Part shown: positions 1-6,082 of the stretch, piece after piece | How the letters are laid out: each line of letters begins with the position of its first letter | Position numbering within the stretch: position 1 is the stretch's first letter | NCBI GenBank assembly: GCA_027345905.1 | Contig: DAIETC010000253.1 | Span: 1-6,606 of the forward strand | Direction: 5' to 3' | Length of the DNA: 6,606 bases | From: Kineosporiaceae bacterium | GTDB lineage: Bacteria > Actinomycetota > Actinomycetes > Actinomycetales > Angustibacteraceae | Position numbers and translations under genes: made by a program | The notes under the pieces: model-generated | What the model saw: the letters and a program-made list of their open reading frames with translations, nothing else | What the model was told of the DNA's origin: nothing | The model's database searches: none

Positions 1-975
1 CCCGGCGCCCTGAACCTGGTCTCGGGCCAGACCCACGGGTTCGCCCAGACCTCACCGGCCGTAACCGCCAACGGCACGATCATCGGCGACCCGCAGCCCA
101 CCGGCGACACGTGCGACAACCGCGACCGCACCACGGTCACCGACCCCAACAACAAGAACATCGGTGACCTGCTCAACGCGAAGGGCGTGACCTGGGGCTG
201 GTTCCAGGGCGGGTTCGCCGACTGCAACGCCAAGCACACGGACGCCGGCGGCGTCACCAGCACGGACTACATCGCACACCACGAGCCGTTCCAGTACTAC
301 CCCAGCACCGCGAACCTGCAGCACCTGCGGCCGGCTTCGGTTGCCGAGATCGGCCACAACGGCCGGGCCAACCACCAGTACGACCTGACCGACTTCTGGG
401 CCGCCGTGCGGGCGCACCGGATGCCCGCCGTCAGCTACCTCAAGGCCGCCGCCTACCAGGACGGTCACGCCGGGTACTCCACACCGCTGGACGAGCAGCA
501 CTTCGTGGTCGACACCATCAACCGCCTGCAGAAGACGCCGGACTGGAAGAACACCGCCGTGGTCATCTCCTACGACGACAGCGACGGCTGGTACGACCAC
601 CAGATGGGCCCGATCGTCAACCAGTCCAACGACTCCGCACATGACGCCCTGCGCGGGACGGACTGCGGCGCGAACGCCAGCCAGGTCTCCGGCGGCTACC
701 AGGACCGCTGCGGCTACGGCCCCCGGCTGCCGCTGCTCGTGATCTCGCCCTACGCCAAGACGAACTTCGTCGACCACACCACGACCGACCAGTCCTCGAT
801 CCTGCGGTTCGTGGAAGACAACTGGCGCACCGGGCGCATCGGCAACGCCTCGTTCGACGCCAAGGCGGGCAGCCTCGCCAACCTGTTCACGTTCTCCGGT
901 CGTCCCGGCGACGAGCGCAGGGGCGCGAACAAGGTGTTCCTCGACCCGGTCACCGGTCAGACCCGCCGTGAGTGA
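1..975 (+). CDS. Phosphoesterase family protein (phospholipase C / acid phosphatase type), C-terminal part
   Basis: The frame is open from the first base to TGA at 973-975, giving 324 residues; the N-terminus, with any signal peptide, lies outside the window. The fragment resembles the bacterial phosphoesterase family (PF04185) that includes phospholipases C and AcpA-type acid phosphatases, which hydrolyse phosphate esters outside the cytoplasm. Family-like stretches are ALNLVSGQTHGF near the start, DYIAHHEPFQYY in the middle, STPLDEQHFVVDTIN, and VVISYDDSDGWYDH, the acidic/His-rich segment expected to contribute to the metal site, followed by GPRLPLLVISPYAK and SILRFVEDNW near the end. Four cysteines (in DTCDN, DCNAK, TDCGA, DRCGY) would suit disulfides in a secreted protein. 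It converges with prk across a strong hairpin and probably has nothing to do with the carbon-fixation genes. Family membership is fairly sure; the substrate cannot be told. Confidence 0.9.
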   Translation, partial: PGALNLVSGQTHGFAQTSPAVTANGTIIGDPQPTGDTCDNRDRTTVTDPNNKNIGDLLNAKGVTWGWFQGGFADCNAKHTDAGGVTSTDYIAHHEPFQYYPSTANLQHLRPASVAEIGHNGRANHQYDLTDFWAAVRAHRMPAVSYLKAAAYQDGHAGYSTPLDEQHFVVDTINRLQKTPDWKNTAVVISYDDSDGWYDHQMGPIVNQSNDSAHDALRGTDCGANASQVSGGYQDRCGYGPRLPLLVISPYAKTNFVDHTTTDQSSILRFVEDNWRTGRIGNASFDAKAGSLANLFTFSGRPGDERRGANKVFLDPVTGQTRRE

Positions 976-991
976 CGTGCGCAGGTGAGCT

Positions 992-1030
992 GACTGTGGG
1001 AGGCACCCAGGGCGGGTGCCTCCCACAGTC
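992..1030. terminator. Bidirectional hairpin terminator between convergent genes
   Basis: The left arm GACTGTGGGAGGCACCC (992-1008) and right arm GGGTGCCTCCCACAGTC (1014-1030) are perfectly complementary over 17 bp, with a 5-base loop AGGGC. The hairpin starts 17 bases after the phosphoesterase stop and lies 9 bases beyond the prk stop, so it can end both transcripts. Neither side has a T-run, which is common for hairpin terminators in high-GC actinobacteria. It may act through structure alone or protect the 3' ends of the mRNAs. Confidence 0.85.
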
Positions 1031-1039
1031 GTCCCCGCC

Positions 1040-1972
1040 TCAGGCGGCCATCAACATGTGCCGCAGCAACAGCAGCTGGGTGATCGCCAACGGCTCGCTG
1101 CGCACGCCCGATCCGGTGTCCCCGAGATCGCTCGGGAGCGGCATGTGCAGGTCGAGCTCCTCCCAGATGGCTTCCTCCAGGGCCGCGGTGTCCGGCCGGT
1201 CGACGTACCCGTGGATGTGCAGCGCGTCGACCGGGCGGCCGTCCTCGTCGCGCAGCATCTTCAGGTGCATGGGGCTGTGGTGGCTGCTGCTCAGCGCCGC
1301 GGACAGGTCCGGGTGACGGATCGTGGGCCGCAGCAGCAGCTCGGCGGACAACGGCGTACCGGGCGAGTCCCTTCCGGCGATCGGAGCGAAGCGGACGACG
1401 ATGTCGGCGTGCGGCTTCTGGGTGCGGATGTGCTCGGCCGATTCCGGCTCACGCCGGGCCAGCTCGGCGCGCACCTGCTCCTCGCTGTAGCCGCGCTTGC
1501 TGGTGTCGCGGGCCAGCTTCCAGCCGATCCGCACGTCCTCGGGCGGGTCGAGGTAAACCGCCACGTCGAAGCAGGCGCGCAGCAGCTTGTTGTGCAGTGG
1601 CAGCAGACCCTCGATGATCACGAACTCGCGCGGCTCGACCAGCTCGGGGCGCACCAGCTGCCCGCTGCTGTGGTCGTAGACCGGTTTGAGGATCGGCTGC
1701 CCGGTGGCCAGCAGCTGCAGGTGCTGGGCCATGATCTCCATGTAGTTGCAGTCCGGGTGCAGGGGCGTGAACGGCAGGCCCTTGCGCTCCTCCCGGTCGT
1801 AGCGGTGGTAGTCGTCCACGCAGACCGCGCTCACCCGCTCCTTGCCCAGAGCCTGAACCAGCCCCTTGGTCAGCGTCGTCTTGCCGGCGGCGCTGTCACC
1901 GGCGATCGCCAGCATGACCGGGCGACTGGTGCGCATTCCGGCACGCTGCAGCCGCAGCTCCTTGTCGGGCAT
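1040..1972 (-). CDS. prk: Phosphoribulokinase
   Basis: ATP-dependent phosphorylation of ribulose-5-phosphate to ribulose-1,5-bisphosphate, the Rubisco substrate; cytoplasmic. The 310-residue protein has a Walker A loop GDSAAGKTT (25-33), the PRK signature CVDDYHRYDR (51-60), a PVYDH substrate-region motif (97-101), the catalytic-region glutamate in VIIEGLLPL (E121), and the WKLARDTSKRGYS segment (151-163). Its length and motifs look closer to the cyanobacterial/plant-like class than to the roughly 290-residue proteobacterial one. The ATG at 1972 is chosen because GGGAGGA lies six bases upstream; the open frame continues to 2038 but the extra 22 residues look like untranslated leader. The P-loop position that carries a regulatory Cys in cyanobacteria is Ala29, while Cys51 is retained. 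The gene is divergent from the two-component operon. A PRK-like paralogue of unknown role is possible, but the aldolase/GlpX context favours true PRK. Confidence 0.93.
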   Translation of the reverse strand: MPDKELRLQRAGMRTSRPVMLAIAGDSAAGKTTLTKGLVQALGKERVSAVCVDDYHRYDREERKGLPFTPLHPDCNYMEIMAQHLQLLATGQPILKPVYDHSSGQLVRPELVEPREFVIIEGLLPLHNKLLRACFDVAVYLDPPEDVRIGWKLARDTSKRGYSEEQVRAELARREPESAEHIRTQKPHADIVVRFAPIAGRDSPGTPLSAELLLRPTIRHPDLSAALSSSHHSPMHLKMLRDEDGRPVDALHIHGYVDRPDTAALEEAIWEELDLHMPLPSDLGDTGSGVRSEPLAITQLLLLRHMLMAA

Positions 1973-1978
1973 CTGGGG

Positions 1979-1985
1979 TCCTCCC
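1979..1985 (-). promoter_or_regulatory. Ribosome binding site that fixes the prk start
   Basis: Read on the minus strand this is GGGAGGA, six bases before the ATG at 1972. It is the only good Shine-Dalgarno sequence near the N-terminus, and supports this ATG over the upstream in-frame ATG at 2038. Confidence 0.75.
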
Positions 1986-2008
1986 TCTTGGCCGAGCTCG
2001 CAGGGTAG

Positions 2009-2020
2009 GCCGGGCCCGGC
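2009..2020. repeat. Perfect 12-bp palindrome, candidate operator
   Basis: GCCGGGCCCGGC equals its own reverse complement. It lies 37 bases upstream of the prk ATG and 44 bases upstream of the response-regulator TTG, where a dimeric regulator such as the adjacent NarL-type protein could bind. In DNA this GC-rich a short G/C palindrome can occur by chance, so function is uncertain. Confidence 0.4.
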
Positions 2021-2064
2021 TGGTGGCGCGTCCCCCATGGAGGGGGTCCGGGGGGTGAATTCCC

Positions 2065-2739
2065 TTGTACAGTCCGCGTGTGGTCCCGCGCCCAGTCCGC
2101 TTGCTGCTGGTGGACGACCAGGAGGTCGTGCGCCAGGGGGTGAGCGCCATGCTCGCCCGGTATGCCCAGCGCATCAGAATCGTTGCAGAGGCGGAGGACG
2201 CCGAGCACGGCGAGCAGCTGGCCATCAACCTCCAGCCGGACCTGGTGCTGTGCGATGTGCGCCTGGGAGGCGCCAGCGGGCTGGACCTGTGCGGGCGCCT
2301 GACCACCCGCCTGCCCGCTACCCGGGTGGTCATGCTCAGCGTCTACGACGACCCCCAGTACCTCTACCAGGCGCTGCGCGCCGGGGCGGCCGGCTACCTG
2401 CTCAAACAGGTGCGCGGCGCAGACCTGGTCAACCACCTGGAACGGGCCGCGGCCGGTGAGATCGTCATCGACGCCGCCCTGGCCGGGCGGGTGGCCTTGC
2501 ATGCGGCTCGCTTGGAGAGCGGCGAGTTCTGGCCTGGCGCCGGCATGGGCCTGACCCAGCGCGAGAGCGAGGTGCTCGAGCTGATCGTGGCGGGCCTGTC
2601 AAACCGGGCCGTGGCCCACAAGCTGGTGCTTGGCGAGGAGACGGTCAAGACCCACCTGCGCGGCCTGTACCGCAAGCTGGAGGTCAACGACCGGGCCGGC
2701 GCGGTCACCGTGGCGCTGCGCGAGGGCCTGTTCAGATGA
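2065..2739 (+). CDS. NarL/LuxR-family two-component response regulator
   Basis: DNA-binding response regulator of 224 residues. The receiver domain (about 11-130) has the acidic pair D17-D18, the predicted phospho-acceptor D64 in LVLCDVRLGG, the switch residue S92 in VVMLSVYDD, and conserved K114 in GYLLKQ. A C-terminal LuxR/GerE helix-turn-helix occupies about 161-220 (LTQRESEVLELIVAGLSNR, then ETVKTHLRGLYRKL). A TGA at 2056-2058 blocks upstream extension, leaving TTG at 2065, preceded by a G-rich GGGGGTG sequence about eight bases upstream, or GTG at 2080, which has no visible ribosome site; TTG is preferred. It shares ATGA with the kinase, so the two are co-transcribed and translationally coupled. 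Its divergence from prk makes prk, and perhaps glpX-aldolase, plausible targets. The family assignment is sure; the regulon is inference. Confidence 0.93.
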   Translation: MYSPRVVPRPVRLLLVDDQEVVRQGVSAMLARYAQRIRIVAEAEDAEHGEQLAINLQPDLVLCDVRLGGASGLDLCGRLTTRLPATRVVMLSVYDDPQYLYQALRAGAAGYLLKQVRGADLVNHLERAAAGEIVIDAALAGRVALHAARLESGEFWPGAGMGLTQRESEVLELIVAGLSNRAVAHKLVLGEETVKTHLRGLYRKLEVNDRAGAVTVALREGLFR

Positions 2740-3902
2740 CCGACGCCGCCGCCGAGGTCCACCAGCATCTGGGCTGTGAGCTGCTCAAGCAGGTCGTCGA
2801 CCTGACGGTCGAGACCGGCGACGTGCGAGTGCTGGCCGGCCAGGTGGCCGAGCTGGTGCGCCGCACGACGGGCGTCGACGTGGTCTTCGTGTTCGTCCTG
2901 GACGACGACAACCGGCAGCTGACGCTGACCGGCGCCACGCACCCGTTCGAGGCCGCCGTCGGCACCGTGCACCTGCCGCTCGGCGAGGGGGTCAGCGGAT
3001 GGGTCGCCAGCCACCGCACCCCCGTCGTGCTGCCGGAGGGCAAGCAGGACGACGTCCGCTGGAAGTGCTTTCCCCAGCTGCGCGGCGAGGAGTTCGCCTC
3101 GATGGCCTCGGTGCCGCTGGACACCTCCAGCGGGGAGGTCGTAGGCGTTCTGAACGTGCACACGGCCCGGCGCCGGGAGTGGGACAGCGGGGACGTGGCA
3201 CTGCTGCGCTCCACGGGCCGGCTGGTCGCCGGTGCCGTCCACACCGCCCGGCTGCTGCGGCACCTGGAACTGCAGCAGCGCGAACAGCAGGCGCTCGCTT
3301 CCCGCCTGGTGGACGTCGAGGAGCAGGAACGGGCCAGGCTGGGCCGTGAGCTGCACGACGGGGTCGCGCAGCGCATCGCCGCCCTCGCGTTCCACCTCTC
3401 GGCGGCCCAGGAGGCGTTGCCGGACGACGTGGCCCAGGCCGGCGAATGGCTGCGCCGGGCCGGCGAGCTGGTCGACCTGACCGCCGCCGAGACCCGGTCC
3501 GCGGTGCGCGCCCTGCGGCCGCCGCTGCTGGACGACCTGGGCTTGGCCGCGAGCCTGCACGCCCTGTGCCGCGACCTGCCCGAGGTTCAGCTGGACGTCA
3601 CCTTGGAGGCGCTGAACCTGACCGCGGTGCAAGAGACCGCGTTCTACCGGATCGCCCAAGAGGCGCTGCACAACGTTGTGAAGCATGCTGGTGCCCGCCG
3701 AGTGCGCCTGAAACTTTGGCGCGACACCGACCGGGCAGTGCTCTCGATCCGCGACGACGGGTCCGGCCTGGTGCCCGCCGTCGCGGGCGTCACACATGGG
3801 CTGGCCAGCATGCGTGACCGGGCCTGCCTGATCGGTGCGCAGCTCGACATCACAGGTCGGCCCGGGCAGGGCACCACCGTACGGGTCACGCTGCCCTTGT
3901 AA
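2736..3902 (+). CDS. Cytoplasmic GAF-domain sensor histidine kinase (NarL-partner, HisKA_3 type)
   Basis: A 388-residue sensor kinase, the evident partner of the preceding response regulator. Residues about 30-170 form a GAF domain (HLPLGEGVSGWVASHRTPVV, then SVPLDTSSGEVVGVLNVH). A charged helix at about 170-205 links it to a HisKA_3 dimerisation domain with the phospho-acceptor H207 in RELHDGVAQR. The ATPase domain has an N-box with N313 (AQEALHNVVKHAG), a G1 box DDGSGL from D340, and a G2 region THGLASM around G355. No membrane segment is visible, so it senses an intracellular signal; the GAF ligand (small metabolite, nucleotide, redox or gas via a cofactor) cannot be read from sequence. 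The start ATG overlaps the upstream TGA as ATGA, with GAGGG nearby. All kinase motifs look intact. It ends 29 bases from the convergent aldolase gene. Confidence 0.94.
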   Translation: MTDAAAEVHQHLGCELLKQVVDLTVETGDVRVLAGQVAELVRRTTGVDVVFVFVLDDDNRQLTLTGATHPFEAAVGTVHLPLGEGVSGWVASHRTPVVLPEGKQDDVRWKCFPQLRGEEFASMASVPLDTSSGEVVGVLNVHTARRREWDSGDVALLRSTGRLVAGAVHTARLLRHLELQQREQQALASRLVDVEEQERARLGRELHDGVAQRIAALAFHLSAAQEALPDDVAQAGEWLRRAGELVDLTAAETRSAVRALRPPLLDDLGLAASLHALCRDLPEVQLDVTLEALNLTAVQETAFYRIAQEALHNVVKHAGARRVRLKLWRDTDRAVLSIRDDGSGLVPAVAGVTHGLASMRDRACLIGAQLDITGRPGQGTTVRVTLPL

Positions 3903-3903
3903 G

Positions 3904-3922
3904 GCCGGCGACGTCGTCCGGC
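3904..3922. terminator. Weak hairpin between convergent kinase and aldolase genes
   Basis: In the 29-base gap, GCCGGCGA (3904-3911) can pair with the segment ending TCCGGC (to 3922), with one bulged T and a tight 3-base loop. No T-run follows. It is the only candidate structure separating the two convergent transcripts and is much weaker than the hairpin at 992-1030, so transcripts may overlap here. Confidence 0.3.
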
Positions 3923-3931
3923 GGGCGCCGT

Positions 3932-4927
3932 TCAGGCGGCCAGTACGCCCGCGTTCGCCCGGACCCGCTCGTCCAAGGCCCCCTGACCGTCCTGCCACCG
4001 GGCCGGGTCGCCGGCCCAGGCACGCAGGGCCGGGTCAACCAAGGCACGCCCGAAGGAGAACGTGATCTTCCACGGCGTGTCCTGCACGGCGATCGCGGCC
4101 AGGTTGGCCGTGGCCACCTCGGGCCGCTGACCGCCGGACAGGAAGGCGATTCCCGGCACATCGTCGGGGACGTGGGCGCGCAGGACCGCCAGCGTTGCCT
4201 CGGCCACCTCCTGCGCGGAAGGCTGCTGGGGACAGGCCAGCCCGGCCACGACCATGTTGGGTTTCAGGACGATCCCGGCCAGGTCGACGCCTTGGGCGCG
4301 CAGCTGGCCAAACACGGCCTCCAGCACGTACGACGTGGCCTGCGCGCAGCGCTCGAGACCATGGTCGCCGTCCATCAGCAGCTCGGGCTCGACGATCGGC
4401 ACGATGCCCGCCTCCTGGCACAGGGCCGCGTAACGGGCGAGCGCGTGCGCGTTGACGAGCACCGCGCGCTCGCTCGGCAGCTGGGTATCCAGGGCGAGGG
4501 CCGCGCGCCACTTGGCGAAGGCAGCGCCCCGCGCGGCGTAGTCCTTCAGCCGGTCCCGCAGGCCGTCCAGTCCCTCGGTGACCGTCTCACCAGGCGTGAA
4601 AGCGAGCGGCTTGGCGCCGGTGTCAACCTTGATGCCTGCCAGCACGCCGGCGTCCTGGCAGGCCTGGGGGACGCTGCGCCCGTCCGAGAGCTCCTGGTTG
4701 AAGGTCTCGTCGGCCAAGATGACGCCGCTGACCGACTCGGCCAGGCCCGGCGTGGTCAACAGCATCTCGCGGTAGTCCCGCCGCGCGGTGGGGCTGGGTT
4801 CGACACCGACGCCCTGCAAGCGCTGTGACATGGTGCCGGGGCTCTCGTCGGCGGCGAGGATGCCCCGGGGGGGCGCCACCATGGTCTGGGCCGTCGCGTG
4901 CAGCCGCTGCGTGTGCTCGTGCGTCAC
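3932..4927 (-). CDS. fba: Class I fructose-bisphosphate aldolase
   Basis: Schiff-base aldolase interconverting fructose-1,6-bisphosphate with dihydroxyacetone phosphate and glyceraldehyde-3-phosphate; members of this family can usually also form sedoheptulose-1,7-bisphosphate. The 331 residues match the eukaryotic-like class I family, with catalytic positions at a constant -7 offset from rabbit muscle aldolase: D26 (GILAADES), K100 (GIKVDTG), K139 (FAKWRA), E180 (VPIVEPELL), the Schiff-base lysine K222 (LKPNMV), and the SGGQ phosphate loop from S264. The C-terminal Tyr tail of animal enzymes is absent; the protein ends NAGVLAA. The start is GTG at 4927, with GAGGAGGA just upstream, and it overlaps the glpX stop as GTGA, so it is the second gene of a coupled pair. 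It serves the Calvin cycle, gluconeogenesis or glycolysis. Identification is very secure; the gene symbol is generic. Confidence 0.96.
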   Translation of the reverse strand: MTHEHTQRLHATAQTMVAPPRGILAADESPGTMSQRLQGVGVEPSPTARRDYREMLLTTPGLAESVSGVILADETFNQELSDGRSVPQACQDAGVLAGIKVDTGAKPLAFTPGETVTEGLDGLRDRLKDYAARGAAFAKWRAALALDTQLPSERAVLVNAHALARYAALCQEAGIVPIVEPELLMDGDHGLERCAQATSYVLEAVFGQLRAQGVDLAGIVLKPNMVVAGLACPQQPSAQEVAEATLAVLRAHVPDDVPGIAFLSGGQRPEVATANLAAIAVQDTPWKITFSFGRALVDPALRAWAGDPARWQDGQGALDERVRANAGVLAA

Positions 4928-5943
4928 TGTTCCTCCTCAGAAGGGTTCAACCACTGCGAGTAGTCGACGGCGCCCAGAGCCGACAACCGGTCCAGATGAT
5001 GTTCGGCGTGCACCGAGCGGACCGTGCCGCTGCGGCCCCGGACGATGAGCGAGTGGGTGCGGGCAGTTCCTGGCCCGTAGCGAACCCCCTGCACCAGCTC
5101 GCCGTCGGTGATTCCCGTAGCGACGAAGAACACGTCGTCGCCGGCAACCAGATCGTCCGCCGTGTAGATGGTATCCAGGTCGAAACCGCAGTCCAGTGCT
5201 CGGCGCCGCTCGTCCGCGTCGTAAGGCGAAAGCCGACCCTGCAGTACGCCGCCCAGCGCCTTCACCGCGCAGGCAGTGATCACGCCTTCGGGGGAACCCC
5301 CGACGCCGAGCAGCAGGTCGACGCCGGTGTCCGGGCGCACCGCCATGAGCGCTCCGGCGACGTCGCCGTCGGTGATCAGCCGGACCCGGGCACCGGCTTC
5401 GCGGACGTCGCGCAGCAGCTTGGCGTGTCGTGGGCGGTCCAGCAGGCACACCGTCACGTCCTGTGGGCGCTCGCCACGTGCCCGGGCGACCGCCCGGATG
5501 TTGTCACCCGCGCTGGCTCGCAGGTCGACGACGTCCGCGACATCGCCGGCCGCCACCAGCTTCTCCATGTAGTACACCGAGCTGACGTCGCGCATCGCTC
5601 CCCGCGGCGCTACCGCGATGACCGCGATCGCCCCCGCCGCGCCGTCCGCAGTCAGCCGGGTACCGTCGATCGGGTCGACCGCCACGTCGCAGGCCGGTCC
5701 GGTGCCGTCGCCCACCTCCTCGCCGTTGTAGAGCATGGGGGCGGCGTCCTTCTCGCCTTCGCCGATGACCACCACCCCGGCCATGCTGACCGTCGACAGC
5801 ATGGCCCGCATGGCGTCCACGGCGACCTGGTCGGCGCCGTTCTTGTCGCCGCGTCCCACCCATCGACCGCCGGCCATGGCGGCGGCCTCGGTGACCCGCA
5901 CCAGTTCCAGAGCCAGGTTGCGGTCCGGCGCTTGCCTCGTCAT
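4924..5943 (-). CDS. glpX: Class II fructose-1,6-bisphosphatase (GlpX)
   Basis: Metal-dependent hydrolysis of fructose-1,6-bisphosphate to fructose-6-phosphate in gluconeogenesis and the Calvin cycle; some GlpX enzymes also act on sedoheptulose-1,7-bisphosphate. The 339-residue protein, normal for the family, has RNLALELVRVTEAAA at 8-22, the GRGDKNGAD segment with D33, GEGEKD (61-66), the metal/substrate motif VDPIDGT (89-95, with D90, D93 and T95), CLLDRPRHAKLL (166-177), LITDGDVAGA (189-198), and GGSPEGVITA with E219. The ATG at 5943 begins at the family's usual N-terminus; the open frame runs back to 6153 but those 70 residues (Cys/Gly/Pro-rich) resemble no GlpX. The nearest strong Shine-Dalgarno (GGAGGGG) is 20 bases away, which is unusually far. 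The stop overlaps the aldolase start as GTGA, forming a glpX-aldolase operon. No separate sedoheptulose bisphosphatase gene is seen. Confidence 0.95.
   Translation of the reverse strand: MTRQAPDRNLALELVRVTEAAAMAGGRWVGRGDKNGADQVAVDAMRAMLSTVSMAGVVVIGEGEKDAAPMLYNGEEVGDGTGPACDVAVDPIDGTRLTADGAAGAIAVIAVAPRGAMRDVSSVYYMEKLVAAGDVADVVDLRASAGDNIRAVARARGERPQDVTVCLLDRPRHAKLLRDVREAGARVRLITDGDVAGALMAVRPDTGVDLLLGVGGSPEGVITACAVKALGGVLQGRLSPYDADERRRALDCGFDLDTIYTADDLVAGDDVFFVATGITDGELVQGVRYGPGTARTHSLIVRGRSGTVRSVHAEHHLDRLSALGAVDYSQWLNPSEEEQ
4931..4938 (-). promoter_or_regulatory. Ribosome binding site for the aldolase GTG start
   Basis: Minus-strand GAGGAGGA lies three bases before the GTG at 4927, inside the 3' end of glpX. 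Its strength supports the GTG start despite the non-ATG codon, and suggests re-initiation by ribosomes finishing glpX at the GTGA overlap. It encodes the Glu-rich C-terminus (SEEEQ) of GlpX in the other frame. Confidence 0.7.
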
Positions 5944-6068
5944 CTGCGCACCACAGCGTGCCGCCCCTCCGTCGTTGTGGTGCCAGCCTAGGCACGCCGG
6001 ACGGCGCCGGCCTCCCCCTGCGGGTGGAGAGCCGGGGTGAAAGCCGCCGCCTTGGACGGTCGGCGAAA
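5944..6068 (-). promoter_or_regulatory. glpX-aldolase leader and probable promoter region
   Basis: No convincing gene lies between the glpX ATG and the downstream membrane-protein remnant. On the minus strand TAGGCT (5990-5985) fits an actinobacterial -10 hexamer (TAnnnT), but there is no recognisable -35 at the expected distance. GGAGGGG (5970-5964) lies 20 bases before the ATG, too far for ordinary ribosome binding. A perfect 11-bp inverted repeat begins here (see its own entry). Promoter location is a suggestion only. Confidence 0.35.
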
Positions 6069-6082
6069 ATGGCCGTCCGGCG
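5995..6082. repeat. Perfect 11-bp inverted repeat upstream of glpX
   Basis: CGCCGGACGGC (5995-6005) and GCCGTCCGGCG (6072-6082) are exact reverse complements separated by 66 bases. A shorter pair, GGACGG (6054-6059) with CCGTCC (6073-6078), shares the right arm. These could be paired binding half-sites or alternative stems; chance is possible in such G/C-rich DNA. Confidence 0.45.

Larger units (their letters stand above)
1973..2064. promoter_or_regulatory. Divergent promoter/operator region between prk and the two-component operon
   Basis: These 92 bases separate the prk start (leftward) from the response-regulator start (rightward), so both promoters must lie here or overlap the gene ends. 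Visible elements are a perfect 12-bp palindrome GCCGGGCCCGGC at 2009-2020; a C5/G5 inverted repeat (2032-2036 and 2042-2046, loop ATGGA); and, on the minus strand, TACCCT at 2007-2002, a weak -10-like hexamer for prk. I see no convincing -35 box for either direction. Such a compact region would allow one bound regulator to affect both transcripts; this is inference. Confidence 0.5.

Noticed and set aside
52..1026. Long minus-strand open frame opposite the phosphoesterase
   Set aside because: Val/Gly/Arg-rich low-complexity translation without family motifs; the opposite strand encodes a clear phosphoesterase. Antisense shadow of GC-rich codons.
1016..2008. 330-codon plus-strand open frame opposite prk
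   Set aside because: It mirrors the prk codons and overlaps the terminator hairpin; the translation is Gln/Val/Arg-rich with no recognisable domain.
1973..2038. Upstream extension of prk to the ATG at 2038
   Set aside because: The first 22 residues have no PRK similarity and a good ribosome site sits directly before the ATG at 1972.
2080..2739. GTG at 2080 as the response-regulator start
   Set aside because: Possible, but no Shine-Dalgarno precedes it, whereas a G-rich stretch is correctly spaced before the TTG at 2065. The domain is complete either way.
2394..3998. 534-codon minus-strand open frame across the two-component genes
   Set aside because: Spans three real genes in antisense with a biased composition; the sense strand has intact receiver, HTH, GAF and kinase motifs.
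4924..5943. Asp93 in VDPIDGT as a missing GlpX metal ligand (Glu in the E. coli enzyme)
   Set aside because: From memory, mycobacterial GlpX also reads DPIDGT, so this is a normal actinobacterial variant rather than a defect.
4825..5991. 388-codon plus-strand open frame opposite glpX
   Set aside because: Antisense shadow; the minus strand has every GlpX motif.
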